This document shows positions 33,278-44,232 of a DNA stretch of 64,000 nt, one piece after another. Below the pieces are notes generated by a model, which worked only from the letters and a program-made list of their open reading frames with translations, was not told where the DNA came from and did not search any database. The DNA is from Chaetomium olivaceum (lineage: Eukaryota > Ascomycota > Sordariomycetes > Sordariales > Chaetomiaceae): contig JAYWVB010000007.1 in assembly GCA_039881045.1 (NCBI GenBank), positions 434,001-498,000 on the forward strand. The letters are read 5' to 3'. The translations under genes were made by a program, and so were the position numbers. Position 1 is the first letter of the stretch, and each line of letters opens with the position of its first letter.

Positions 33278-36200
33278 CTAGTTCACTGACTTGAGCAGCT
33301 GGACGATAGCCTCGTGCCCTTTCTCGGCGGCATACGACAGCGGCGTCTTGCCAGAGTTACTTTTCGTATCGACATCGACCTTGCCTGTGCTGAGCAGCAG
33401 CTGGACAACAGCCTCGTGCCCATTCTGGGCGGCCCACGACAGCGGCGTCCGGCTAGAGTTACTTTTCGTATCGACATCGACCTTGCCTGTGCTGAGCAGC
33501 AGCTGGACAACAGCCTCGTGCCCATTCTGGGCGGCCCACGACAGCGGCGTCCGGCCATAGTTGTTTTTCGTATCGACATCGACCTTGCCTGTGCTGAGCA
33601 GCAGCTGGACAACAGCCTCGTGCCCATTCTGGGCGGCCCACGACAGCGGCGTCCGGCCAAAGTTGTTTTTCGTATCGACATCGACATTGCCGTGCTGAGC
33701 AGCAGCTGGACAACAGCCTCGTGCCCTTTCTCGGCGGCCCACGACAGCGGCGTCTTGCCATATTCGCTATCCTTCGCATCGAGATTGACCTTGCCTGTGC
33801 TGAGCAGCAGCTGGACAACAGCCTCGTGCCCATTCTCGGCGGCCCACGACAGCGGCGTCCGGCCAAAGTCATCTTTCGCGTCGACATCGACATTGCCTGT
33901 GCTGAGCAGCAGCTGGACAACAGCCTCGTGCCCATTCTCGGCGGCCAACGACAGCGGCGTCCGGCCAGAGTTACTTTTCGTATCGACATCGACCTTGCCT
34001 GTGCTGAGCAGCAGCTGGACAATAGCCTCGTGCCCATTCTGGGCGGCCCACGACAGCGGCGTCCGGCCATAGTTGTTTTTCGTATCGACATCGACCTTGC
34101 CTGTGCTGAGCAGCAGCTGGACAACAGCCTCGTGCCCATTCTCGGCGGCACACGACAGCGGTGTCTGGCCAAAGTCATCTTTCGCGTCGACATCGACCTT
34201 GCCTGTGCTGAGCAGCAGCTGGACAATAGCCTCGTGCCCATTCTGGGCGGCCCACGACAGCGGCGTCCGGCCATAGTTGTTTTTCGTATCGACATCGACC
34301 TTGCCTGTGCTGAGCAGCAGCTGGACAACAGCCTCGTGCCCATTCTCGGCGGCACACGACAGCGGTGTCTGGCCAAAGTCATCTTTCGCGTCGACATCGA
34401 CCTTGCCTGTGCTGAGCAGCAGCTGGACAACAGCCTCGTGCCCATTCTGGGCGGCCCACGACAGCGGCGTCTTGCCATATTCGCTATTCTTCGCATCGAG
34501 ATTGACATTGCCTGTGCTGAGCAGCAGCTGGACAACAGCCTCGTGCCCATCCTGGGCGGCCCACGACAGCGGCGTCCGGCCAGAGTTACTTTTCGTATCG
34601 ACATCGACCTTGCCTGTGCTGAGCAGCAGCTGGACAACAGCCTCGTGCCCATTCTCGGCGGCCCACGACAGCGGTGTCTGGCCAAAGTCATCTTTCGCGT
34701 CGACATCGACCTTGCCTGTGCTGAGCAGCAGCTGGACAACAGCCTCGTGCCCATTCTGGGCGGCCCACGACAGCGGCGTCCGGCCAAAGTCATCTTTCGC
34801 GTCGACATCGATAGTAATTTGATCTACCCTTCGTAAAATGACCGTTAACAGTCCGAAGACCCCATACCTCGACATAACGTGTACTAGGCTGGTCCCTTTT
34901 CGTGGGCAGGCCTCGGAATAAAAGTCTATTATCCGGTAAACACGCACCCATAACTCTACAAGAGCGTCTGATGGCCAAGAAAACAGCGCAAGAAGATCCT
35001 CTTGAGGGACGCTTCCAGCATCACACTGCTTTGTATGCGCCACCCAGGAGGTTGTAGCGTAATGCAAGAAGGGAAAGTCGTCGCCCTTGTAGCGTGTTGA
35101 CCGACTGATCTCCTCCATTGCCAGGTAGCGTATGCAAATCTTGGAGAACCGAAAGTGTGCTCTGATTGTAGCTTCGATGGATGTTACGTTGCCATCCAAA
35201 GCTGACAGGCCTTCCTCGACGAAGTAGTCCTTGACGGACTGGTGGATGAACTGGACAACCTGCGTATGGGTGACCTCGGCAAGACCCCGGCTGAGCGTCT
35301 GCACTTGCCGCTTTATTCGGGCACTGTTAGGTATGTCATTCGCGCTCTGGCATGCGTGCAATGATCGGTGTGGGCAATCGGCCTCAATAACCATGGCCCA
35401 TCGCAACTCGTGTATTGACAAGGGCCGTGTGGCGAAGCAGATCCATTGCATCAGTTTTAGGGAGGCCGGTTCCATGTTTTCAATGAGTTGTCTGTATAGT
35501 TTTTCGAGGTCTGGAGGGATAGAATCGACTGCTTCTCTGATCTCCTTTAATCCGAAACCGTCACGCTCAAGGTCCAGGACTCTCTTCGCCACGAGATGCG
35601 CCCACATAAAAACGCCGGAGGCACGTTTCGTAATCATGGCCGGAATCGTAGATGATTGTTGTGCACAGAACGCACCGAGCTGGTCATTCACGAAGGTCGA
35701 GATATCCTCGCAGTTTTCATCCTCGAGGCATATCTCGAACATATCGTCCTGATCCAGGATTGGGTAGTGACGACACGAGAAGCAGATGCGAAACTCTCTA
35801 AGGCCCATGGACCAGGATGCGAGACTCTTCAATAAGGACTCGAAGATTTTAACAAGCCGGATCGCATTGTCTTTGCCACACTCGTCCAAGGCGTCGACAA
35901 ACAACCAGACGGGACGAGTCTTCAAGACCTTCGAAAGAGACGACCCGAGGAAGGGCCGCAATTCCTCCTCGTGCCAGTACCAGTCTTCAGCCGGCTTGCC
36001 GTTCTGCTTGGTCTTTGTTTCAAAGCTGTCGATGAGATCCTGCAATGCGTCGGGTGCCTGCCGAAGGACCTGATGAAGTAGACACCGGAAGAGGCCAAGG
36101 GGCGTCCTTTGAAATTCATCGCCCCGGCCATGAAAGAAGAACGAGAGAATAAGGGCGTCGTCTATGGCTCTATGATTGTTGAGAGCGTATTTTAGCAGTG

Positions 36201-37933
36201 TCGACTTCCCAGAGCCCGGTTTTCCCTTGATCCAGAGCAGGCCTCGATCCCAAGCGGCCCAGCTCCTGTACGTCTTGTGTTCGAGCAGCCACCTGCATGT
36301 ACCCTCGACGGCGCTGCCGATGTCATGGAAGCGATTCTGCATTTGCGGAAAGGCTAACGATTTGAGGCAATCCTCTACCTGCTGCGACAACTTCGGCTGC
36401 AATGGGCCTGCGAGGTTTTAATATGATTGCTACTTTACCGATCGACGCGGAGTGTAACTTGGTCACATACGCCTTCGTGCTTCAATCGCCCGTCCAACAA
36501 GGTCCTTGATTTGTCCAAGAACTTTCTCGTACTCGTGGTCTTCCGGCCCAAATTTCACCATTTCCGAGTGCGTACGGGCAACGGCGCAGGTATGCTGTGG
36601 TCGGCAATGCGTAGCTGACGATTTCGACACTAGGACCGCGGGTGGTCCTGTCATCCTCCACTCGCCACTTTCGTCCTGCTGCATCTTAGCATAGCTCCTC
36701 TGTAATCAATGAACAGAGACATACCTGCAGGGCCGTCGGTGACTCGCGGGTTTCGTAGAAACATACAATCTCGAAGTCGCCTTCCCCCCCCAGTGCCTCC
36801 AGAAACTCGCGCTGCTGGTTGTTGAGGACTTGCGAATTAACGGACCCAATGGACCTCCAGCAGGAACCGATTCCGGCCGTCTCCAACTATGGGGATAAGC
36901 GAACTAATATCCATACCGTCATGTGGGACGCCGAAAAAGGCGATTCCGTACACCGCTCGTAGCAGTTTCTGGTCCTCTTCATCCTTCGACTTGGAGAGGG
37001 ATATCAGGGTCTACCGCGCTGTGAGATTGTGCCATGAACGGATGTTGTCAGTTGGCGTACCTGCTTGACGATCAACCCGCCTAGGCTATGGGCGATGAAT
37101 ACGATCGGCCGGTACGTTTCCTCAACCACCAGGCGTCGAAGGCTGGTGTGAAAAGACGCCGCAAGGTCGTCTAGGTTTTGAAAGTTGTCGTGCTGCGAAA
37201 GACTCGAGCCGTAGCCATACAGTATAACACGTGCAATGGGCTTATCGTCATCTCCACTGGCGATGTGACGCGGGAGTGCATTCCGCAACCACATGTGCTC
37301 TCCCGTCCCTTACTTTGAACGATCCAAATGCGTGTCCTCCAAGACCAGAAATTGCGACAAGGCTAAAGGGATGGATTAGCGCACGTGTGAACTATGCGGA
37401 GGGCTACCTACTCAACCTTGTGATCTTGCGGGTGAGGAGCGGAGAGAGTCGTGATACCAAGAAAGCCATCGTCAAGCGTTAGGCTCGCTGTCCGGCGAAA
37501 CTGGTCAGAAGGCGCAGGAAGTGGAATCTCTCCAAGGCCGCCCTTGGCGTTCGCCTGGAGCAGCTGACGGGGGACGTCCCGAAAGCAGACCGTGGCCGTC
37601 TGCGAACGGCCATGAATCTCGTTTGGCCAAGGATCGGGCAGCCGGGCCAGCAGAGTCGTCTCGCTCTGCCAGGAAAGACTCCAGCCTGTCTCGGTCCCAG
37701 TCGCGGGGCACGCCTCGCACGCGGAAGGTCCGCACTTTCTTCGGTGGAAGATGGCTGCCAGTTGGAGACGGTTTCACTCCGTCCGGGAAAGAGGGGATCG
37801 GGGGGCTTTCGGACGGACCGGGGTCTGTGTTGGCGTGTGATGGAGGATTGGGCGGAACCGGGTTTAGGCTCGTTTCTTGCGGTGGATCGTGCGGAGTCGA
37901 GCGCTTCCTCCGCCGTAGGCAGAATCTAAGCAT
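33278..37933 (-). CDS. NLR/STAND protein 2: alpha/beta hydrolase - NACHT - 15 ankyrin repeats
   Basis: Large NLR-type gene, the best-preserved incompatibility-like gene here. Exons are 37933-37412, 37362-37061, 37010-36727, 36684-36471 and 36407-33278. The N-terminal region (FRVRGVPRDWDRDRLESFLA, LTLDDGFLGITTLSAPHP) leads into a lipase-like domain: HKVDLVAISGLGGHAFGSFK, then MWLRNALPRHI, RVILYGYGSS, FIAHSLGGLIVK (nucleophile Ser) and GIAFFGVPHDGM. After the MVKFGPEDHEYEKVL linker comes NACHT, with Walker A IKGKPGSGKSTLLKYA and Walker B VWLFVDALDECGKD, a winged-helix-like region and a QFIHQSVKDYF block. About 15 ankyrin repeats end the protein at KSVN, stop 33278. One-base frame changes occur near 37620, 37310, 36855 and 33691. 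Such proteins are proposed to sense non-self ligands through the repeats and signal through the N-terminal domain; that role is inferred. Confidence 0.85.
33290..34816 (-). repeat. Tandem array of ~102-bp ankyrin-coding repeats
   Basis: About fifteen units of 33-34 codons follow the pattern DVDxKxxxGRTPLSWAAQNG then HEAVVQLLLSTGKV. Variation is concentrated at a few positions (DDFG, SNSG, NNYG, SEYG; AAQ/AAE; W/C/L/Y). Units 5+6 and 7+8 encode identical two-repeat blocks; 34073-34276 and 34277-34480 are the same 204 bp, a recent duplication. The array stays open in several frames on both strands. Confidence 0.9.
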
Positions 37934-38919
37934 CGTCCCGAGTGCGCTATCGAAAAACTTGAATGGCGAGCCCTGACCAACGTGTGGATTATCACGGCAT
38001 TTGACGAGTTAGCTGCTCAAAATCGTCGTCTTCGAAACAGTGCACGCCGTTGGGCGAGGAAAGGCGGGGCAGAGGCGAGATAAAATGTTGCGAGCCTCGT
38101 CCTGTCCGTCTGGGTCGAGACTGGCGCCCGCCCAACGGCACAGCCACAGCCAATCGTTTCGACGCCTCCCGGGTTGCTGCGGTATCGCGGTCGGGGCGTG
38201 CTCCTACCGCAGAGTCGGCCAGCAGCGCAAAGGGTGGTTCGCTGACAAAATGGCTCGGCCGCCTGAGGCAGTACAGGGCAGGGACGACGGGCATCGGCCG
38301 TTCGACGGGATCGGATGGCCATGTTGTCTGGCGACTTCTTCCAGTTCGATCCTGTCCTGTAGACTAGCCACCTCTTGCCAGCGCCCAGGGACGGCGGAGG
38401 ACAGAGACCGGAGGGCTTGGCAAAGCACCTAGCAGCGCATAGGCTGTTCCTCCAATTCAGAACCGTTGTCACCTTCGCGAACAGGTTCGCGCTGCCGGTT
38501 GTCCAAGGCTACGGGGTTTCCTCCGGCCCCTACACAACGGCGAGCAGACCGAGCTAGACTTCCAGCGGCTATACCGCCGTCTTTATAGCCTATCGTCTTA
38601 GCCCTCGTTCGCGGGACGGGGCGACGCCTTCCGCCCCCCGTCGCCGACGCCGTTTGGAGTCGTTACGGAGGCGGCCACGGACCGGGAACGGGTACGGCAT
38701 CTCGTCCGGCAAAACACCGGGCGAGCGTTGGGTCGGATCCGCTGAGTCAGCATTTGCAGTCGTGCACATGGCAAGATTGTGCCCACGCGGCAAACATTTC
38801 GGTTGTTTTGACTCGCTCAGCAAGGAGCCTCGGTGCGGCACCAAATCCCCACAGAATTCCAACCAACAAAGATTCCATCATCATCGCCCGTATCGCAGGG
38901 CCTTAACATCTGGGTCGCG
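37934..38919. promoter_or_regulatory. Divergent intergenic region NLR2 / nuclease-kinase gene
   Basis: About 1 kb of GC-rich DNA separates two divergently oriented accessory genes. Several open frames exist, but none looks conserved. A short run near 37955-38060 (LTNVWIITAFDELAAQNRRL) reads like coding sequence and might be a transposase scrap, too short to assign. Confidence 0.4.
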
Positions 38920-40926
38920 ATGGAGGACGAGCTTGCGAGATTGCGACAGGCTCTTGCAGATGAGCGGCGCCTCCGCGAAGAAGAGCAGCGCCGACGCGAA
39001 GAAGCCGAGAGCCGTGTATCGGAAGAGCAACGCCGACGCGAAGAGGCAGAAAAGATTGCGAAGCCATTGCAACTTGAGCCCTACCTTGAGGCTTGTCACG
39101 CTCTCAGTCTTGCCATCAAGGTAGTCACCGACCGCTCCTTGACCACACAGGGCGATACCACCAATCCTGCCGGTCGAGTGTACCCCCGGCGAATCCTTCC
39201 ATGGGATGACTTTCCCGTAAAGGCAGGGACATCTGGAATCGACTGCTCGACCCGTCCTTCGCCCCCGGCATACGTTCCCCTCCCAACACCAGCTGGACTA
39301 TGTGCAGTCTCATTACAACCATCAGCAGCGAACACGGCCTCCGGTACTACGAGCGCGACACCGTGGAGAATGCGGTGCAAAAGCTAGTTGATGCGGTGTA
39401 CGAGAACCCGGTTCTTCGAGCGAGCGTAGGCCTCCGTGGAACCGTGACGTTTGAGAGTCACACCAATCTCGGCACCATCGATGGCAGTCTCTCCGAACCT
39501 TCCGAGTCCGCGCCCCCTCCGGAGCCGGTGCCGGGGAGGCCGCGCTCGCACCGCCTGCAGCGGACCGCAAACGCCGCCGTGTTGCGAAAGGGAAGGGCAA
39601 GGGCAAGGGCAACCGGGCGGACCAGTTCTGCATCTACAGAACATCGGATGGCACAAACGTCCCCGCGACAGCAATCGAGTACAAGGCGCCACACAAGCTG
39701 AGCGAGGACCAGTTGGTGACGGGCCTGGTGTCCGAGATCCAACAGGAGCGAGACGTGATCAACAAGAACAGCGGCGAGGACTTTGCATTCGCAGCGAAGG
39801 CGCTTGCCACTGCCGTCGTCACCCAACTCTTCTCCTACATGATCGGGAAGAGCATTCAGTACGGCTACGTCTGTACAGGGCAGGCCTTCGTCGTTCTACA
39901 CATCCCCGATAACCCAGCCATGGTCTACTACTACGTATGCGTGCCGCATCAAGACGTTCTCGTTGACGATGAGAACAGGCTTCACCGTACGGCCGTTGCA
40001 CAAGTCTTCGCCTTCATTGTCCAAGCGCTCCGTGCGTCGCCTCCTCCATTGTCTTGGCACGACGCTGCTGCGGGCCTTGATACCTGGGCCGTAGAGTACG
40101 ATGACGTGCTGAGCAGAATCCCTCCTTCGGTCCGCAGAGACAGCGTCGCGCTTCCCTATACAAGCCCCAGTGTTGGCAAGGCTTCACGCGCTCGCCAATT
40201 CGGACCCGTTCGCATTGCGCCCAGATCGACACCCAAGTCCGTCCTCGAAATGATGACGACGAAGAAGATGCTCCTCCTTCTCCTAGTACGGACCGGCTGA
40301 ATTGCCCAGGAAGGAAGGCTACGATGTCTGGCACCGGTTCCGGCATCAGACGAGGCCAGCGTAGTAGAGGGGGAGGCCGGCAGGGCGGGGCAATGCAACA
40401 AAAGATACAAGACCAGCCGTACTGCACGCATAAATGCCTCCTTGGGGTGGTATCAGGAGGGCCATTAGACCAGGCCTGCCCTAACGCTGGTAAACACGGA
40501 TCAAGACACATCAGCCAGGCGGACTTCCTGCATTCCCTTCGAGCTCAGCTGGCCAAAGACCGCGGGCCTGATGCGGACTCTACCCCGTTGTACCTGTCTG
40601 GGTCTGTCGGGTCGCTCTTCAAACTTCGACTGTCGGCTTACGGATATACGCTTGTTGCCAAAGGCGTGAAGACTGGACACCTCGGCCGTCTATCGTATGA
40701 AAAGGACGTGTACGACCGGTTGCAACATTTACAGGGAAACGACGTCCCTGTATGTCTTAGCCTGATACCTCTAGTTCTACCCTACTACTATGATGGCGGT
40801 GAATTCAAGCACCTGCTGTTGCTTAGCTGGGCCGGGCAGCCCCTGTCCAGATGCATCGACGGACTTGACAAGACACGCGCTATAGACCTGGCAACCAAGG
40901 CGTATGCCGAACTTCATCGGTTGTAG
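38920..40926 (+). CDS. Coiled-coil / REase-like / kinase-like accessory protein (frameshifted)
   Basis: Member of an expanded Pezizomycotina accessory family that I recognise only by motif. The start MEDELARLRQALADERRLRE opens a charged coiled coil of about 60 residues, then YLEACHALSLAIKVVTDRSL. A middle domain includes RYYERDTVENAVQKLVDAVY, a Lys/Gly-rich linker, and SDGTNVPATAIEYKAPHKLS, whose Asp...Glu-x-Lys spacing resembles PD-(D/E)xK nucleases. The C-terminal part has a Cys/His cluster (YCTHKCLLGVVSGG then CPNAGKH) followed by a kinase-like N-lobe (YLSGSVGSLFKLRLSAYGYT, LVAKGVKTG, LLLLSWAGQPLS). It stops at RAIDLATKAYAELHRL, just before the HxD catalytic loop would come. Frame changes occur near 39296, 39520 and 40250. 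Biochemical function is unknown; nuclease and kinase labels are inference from motifs. Confidence 0.6.
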
Positions 40927-40994
40927 GTCCTCCCCTCCCACCGTGCGCGCGCCGACCTCCTCGCCAGCTGATTTTTGGCGCAAGGATCATCACA

Positions 40995-41768
40995 ATGGCT
41001 GCACCGCTGATCGAGGTAAGCTTAGCTCTCCCTCCTCTCTCTGCGGTACTTACGACTGCGGTTTTGCTAGATGCCACCTGACAGCTTCGCCGCCATCCAA
41101 GCGAAGGCGTGCGTGCAGGCTGACCCCCGCCGCGACATCGCATACGATCGAGAGACCATGGCCCTCTTCACCGCCCAGTTGAACCACATCTACAAGGAGT
41201 ACAGCGTGTACTTTTTGCTCGTTGGCACTCCCGGGCTCGGCCTTTCGTCCTTCCATGCACCTCCCCGGAACGTCTTGATGTTCTTTTACCAGGACGAGGG
41301 CATTTGGTCTGCCGCCTACTCGGCGTCTTCGGCTACGTCGGCAACCCGGACGACCAGAACGCACGGATGGTCAGGCTTCTTGATACCCTCCACGATAACA
41401 GCTGCTTTGGGGCCCTGAACATTGACGACAAGTCCCTCAAGATTATGGAGGACATCACGCCCTTTTCCGCAGACCTTTACTGGTCTGGCCCAATGTCACT
41501 TGCTTGGGCCGAGGCCGTGTTCTGTTGGACCGAGGGCAACCCGGCCTTTGCTGTGGATGACAAGGATTGGCCGGAGCTCCGGAGCTCCGGTTCCCTGCTG
41601 GTTGTTAGGTCACACAGGGAAACAAAATCAATTCAGACGTGCAATTGGCACTCCGAGGGTCCCGGAGTACTCTTCCCGCCAGGTTTTCTAACTCTTGATT
41701 CAATAGCCCCGCCATCTCATCCACGAGATATCGTTTGTGTCAACCGACAGCGTCGGGACGACTACTAA
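40995..41768 (+). CDS. Hypothetical protein downstream of the nuclease-kinase gene
   Basis: Not recognised. Exon 1 is 40995-41015 (MAAPLIE), intron 41016-41070, exon 2 from 41071 (MPPDSFAAIQAKACVQADPR). It reads YDRETMALFTAQLNHIYKEY and YFLLVGTPGLGLSSFH, then after a one-base frame change near 41300 continues LLGVFGYVGNPDDQNARMVR, DLYWSGPMSLAWAEAVFCWT to a stop at 41766. About 240 residues, no signal peptide or clear membrane helix. It starts 69 bp after, and on the same strand as, the preceding gene, and is convergent with the FHA gene. This invites the idea of functional linkage, but nothing in the protein shows a role. Confidence 0.55.
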
Positions 41769-41929
41769 CGAAGGGCAAAATATGAAGAAACAAAAAAGAA
41801 GAGGAAAGAGAAAGGGGGTTGGAATGTAAAGATCAATGGCAAGCAACAAAACTACATTCAACAGTCTGTCCAAACACCCATCATCCCCCAAAACCAAATC
41901 TCTATCCAAGACCAACCCCTCCCCTCCCC

Positions 41930-44232
41930 CTACCGACCATCCCCCTTACTAACAAACCTAGTCGGCACGATATAGTCCCTCATGCTCACCCCCGACGGCG
42001 GCAGCGAACCCTTCGACTTCCTCTTCTTCCTCCTTGCCCTCTCCTCCTCCAGCCGCTGCTCCTCGACCCATGAGACCGTCTCCGCCCTTCTCTTCTCCCG
42101 CGCAGCCTCCACCAGCAGGCTCGGCCGCGGCAGGTGCGAGAAGCGGAACCGCACCGGGTCCGTCGACGGCGTCTCGAGCGACCCGCCGCACGAGCCTAGC
42201 ACCGTCATTCTGATCCCCGCTGTGGACCGCGTGGCCCCCGTGGTGGTGAAGAGAGCCTCTGGGTCGCGCACCACCTGCGAGTCGAGGAAGGATCTGGTTT
42301 CAAAGTGGTCCTCCAGGAAAGTACGGAGCGGGGTGACACCGGGGGGGAAATGGTGGTCAGCACCTGGCCGGTGTTGCGGCGCACCGGCACGAGCGGGGCC
42401 ATCGGGTTTGCGGCCAGGAGGTACCACTCATGGTAAGTGAAGCCGTCGAGGGGGGAGTCGGCAGCCGCACTGGGGTCGTAATCGTCTTCGACGCGGACGC
42501 CGAGGCGCTCAGCGACAAGGTCGAGGTTCTCGACGGGGACGTAGACGCCGCACGCGTCGAAGAAGCCGCGGACTTCGTAGCAGTGCAGAAGGAGGTGCTG
42601 GAGGGCTTCGGGGTCGAAGCCCGTGGGGGCCAGGTTAATAAGATACTCGAGGTTGATGAGGCCGTAGCGGGAGAGGTAGGGGACGGGGAAGCTGAGGCGG
42701 AAGCGGATGGGCTTCTTGATGAGGTAACCGCTGCTGGGGAGGGAGGAGCGGAGTTTGAAGCCCAAGTTGTGATTGCCATGGCGTTCGGACAGGTGATGCG
42801 TGAAGTGGCGGTAATCTTCGGCGGTGATCTTGTTGTTGCGTACGCATGGCTCGAGGGCCGCGAAGGTGGTTTGGATGAGACGCCGAAATTGGGCCTTGGA
42901 CGGTGATCTCCCCGCACAACGAGCGACGTCTTGGGTTAAGTATTCCTTGACGTCTTCCACATTGAGGTAGGATACGTCCGTCTGTGACGTGTGCCGGAAG
43001 GTGAAACCTCGGGTTACCGAGATGGTTTTGGGCTCCTCCATATCCGGGGAGAGGCTGATGTCGGAGAGGCGGCAGATCTCCTGGGCAGTGTAAGGCCACG
43101 ACTCCCCGCCAAATTCAGACATATGTTGCCAGAGTTCATCCAGGTGCTTATCCCCGGTCCAGCACCTCGGGGGCGCGGGCAGCTTGCTCATAAAGTGGTG
43201 GGCGGTCTGGAAGACTTGGTAGCAGTCGTTCTTTGCTTTGGTCATGTCCGCGGACGCCTCGGAGAAGCCAGTCAGGAAAAGGTTGTCCAGGTTGGTGCCG
43301 AAAGCAAAGGTACCAGCGACGAACACAGTGGAGGGGCAGATATCGTTGTGTACGATGTTGGATTGATGAAGCAGGGCGATGATCTTCAGCAGGGTGCGAA
43401 GCATGCGGCGGGCGAGCTGGACTGTGGCCACCTCGCAGACCTCGTCCAGGGGGCAGACGTCTTCCCGATAGCGAGTGAGCAGGTAGGCAGCCTCGGGGCC
43501 GTCATGAATGATCTCGTCGCGCATGAAAGGTCCTTGCAACTGCGATGAGGGCTTAGCGGGACTCCACAACATCGAGTTGCATCCATTGCAACGTGATAGA
43601 CTTCAGCACCTAGGGCGGGGGGTTGCACTCACGGAAAGTGGACGCAACAGCTCGAGGTGGTTCGTAAGCTTACTCTTTTGAGCCGTCCGGTATTGTTTGG
43701 CAACGTAGAGGGTGCAGGTCCAGGGGTCCATGGCGAGGAACTTCCGGACCTTGTTGCGGCTTTCGAGCGGTTTGTGCTGAAAAATATAACGACGTACGGG
43801 CAGGTCCTGCTGCGGGTTGGGCGCTCCTCCCGGGTCCCCGGGGGTGGCATCTACCGTGGTCCGGGACGATACGCCGCTCGAGACGGTGCCATCAAACGGC
43901 AGGGTTGGGGGAGGGAGCGAGGGATTGTCGGCGAGGTAGCTGGCTGCGACGCTGGGCTCACGGCAGTAGAGGTCGAACTCGATGTCGGCGACCTGTATCG
44001 GAGTCGCGCGGCCAGGCCACAGGGCCAGGGCAGGCTTACCAGGGCCGAGGGCTATGTCTCGATTCACCAAGGTCTCGAAGTCGCACATGTTGCGGACGGC
44101 CCAGGTATCTCTCTTGAGGCCGAGGGCAAAGTGAACGCGGCTCACGTTGTTTCTGCTGCCAGCACCCAGGACGACATCGACTCGGCGCGAGGCCACGATG
44201 GACTTGAGTAAGATAGCGGCATTGGATTATGA
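41930..44232 (-). CDS. FHA-domain / kinase-like protein, 5'-truncated
   Basis: Two exons are visible: about 44232-43633 and 43539-41930. The open frame begins without an ATG (GTG at 44196). Its first residues VDVVLGAGSRNNVSRVHFAL match the second half of an FHA phosphothreonine-binding domain, including the S-R-N..SRVHF signature, so the beginning is lost. A kinase-like domain follows: KFLAMDPWTCTLYVAKQYRT (ATP-Lys region), EAAYLLTRYREDVCPLDEV, the loop IVHNDICPSTVFV (Asp present) and NLFLTGFSEA in place of DFG, so activity is doubtful. A second domain continues to about residue 620 (HEWYLLAANPMAPLVPV). The frame shifts near 42345 into TPLRTFLEDHFETRSFLD and a basic Glu/Arg/Lys-rich end. A gypsy relic abuts its 5' end. 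Confidence 0.65.

Noticed and set aside
33290..34816. CRISPR-like array of regular repeats
   Set aside because: Repeats are contiguous ~102-bp coding units without unique spacers, in a eukaryotic gene.
33314..34836. Long plus-strand ORFs antisense to the ankyrin array
   Set aside because: They are shadows of the repeated codons; the minus-strand frame gives clear ankyrin repeats joined to NACHT, the plus strand nothing recognisable.
37467..37469. ATG at 37469 as the start of NLR2
   Set aside because: A frame further upstream from 37933 encodes the typical N-terminal extension of this family and splices in phase into HKVDLVAISGLGG.
38008..38472. ORFs on both strands between NLR2 and the nuclease-kinase gene
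   Set aside because: No conserved motif or plausible exon structure; GC-rich shadow frames only.
40153..40511. Minus-strand ORFs over the nuclease-kinase gene
   Set aside because: Antisense shadows; the plus strand carries the Cys/His and kinase-like motifs.
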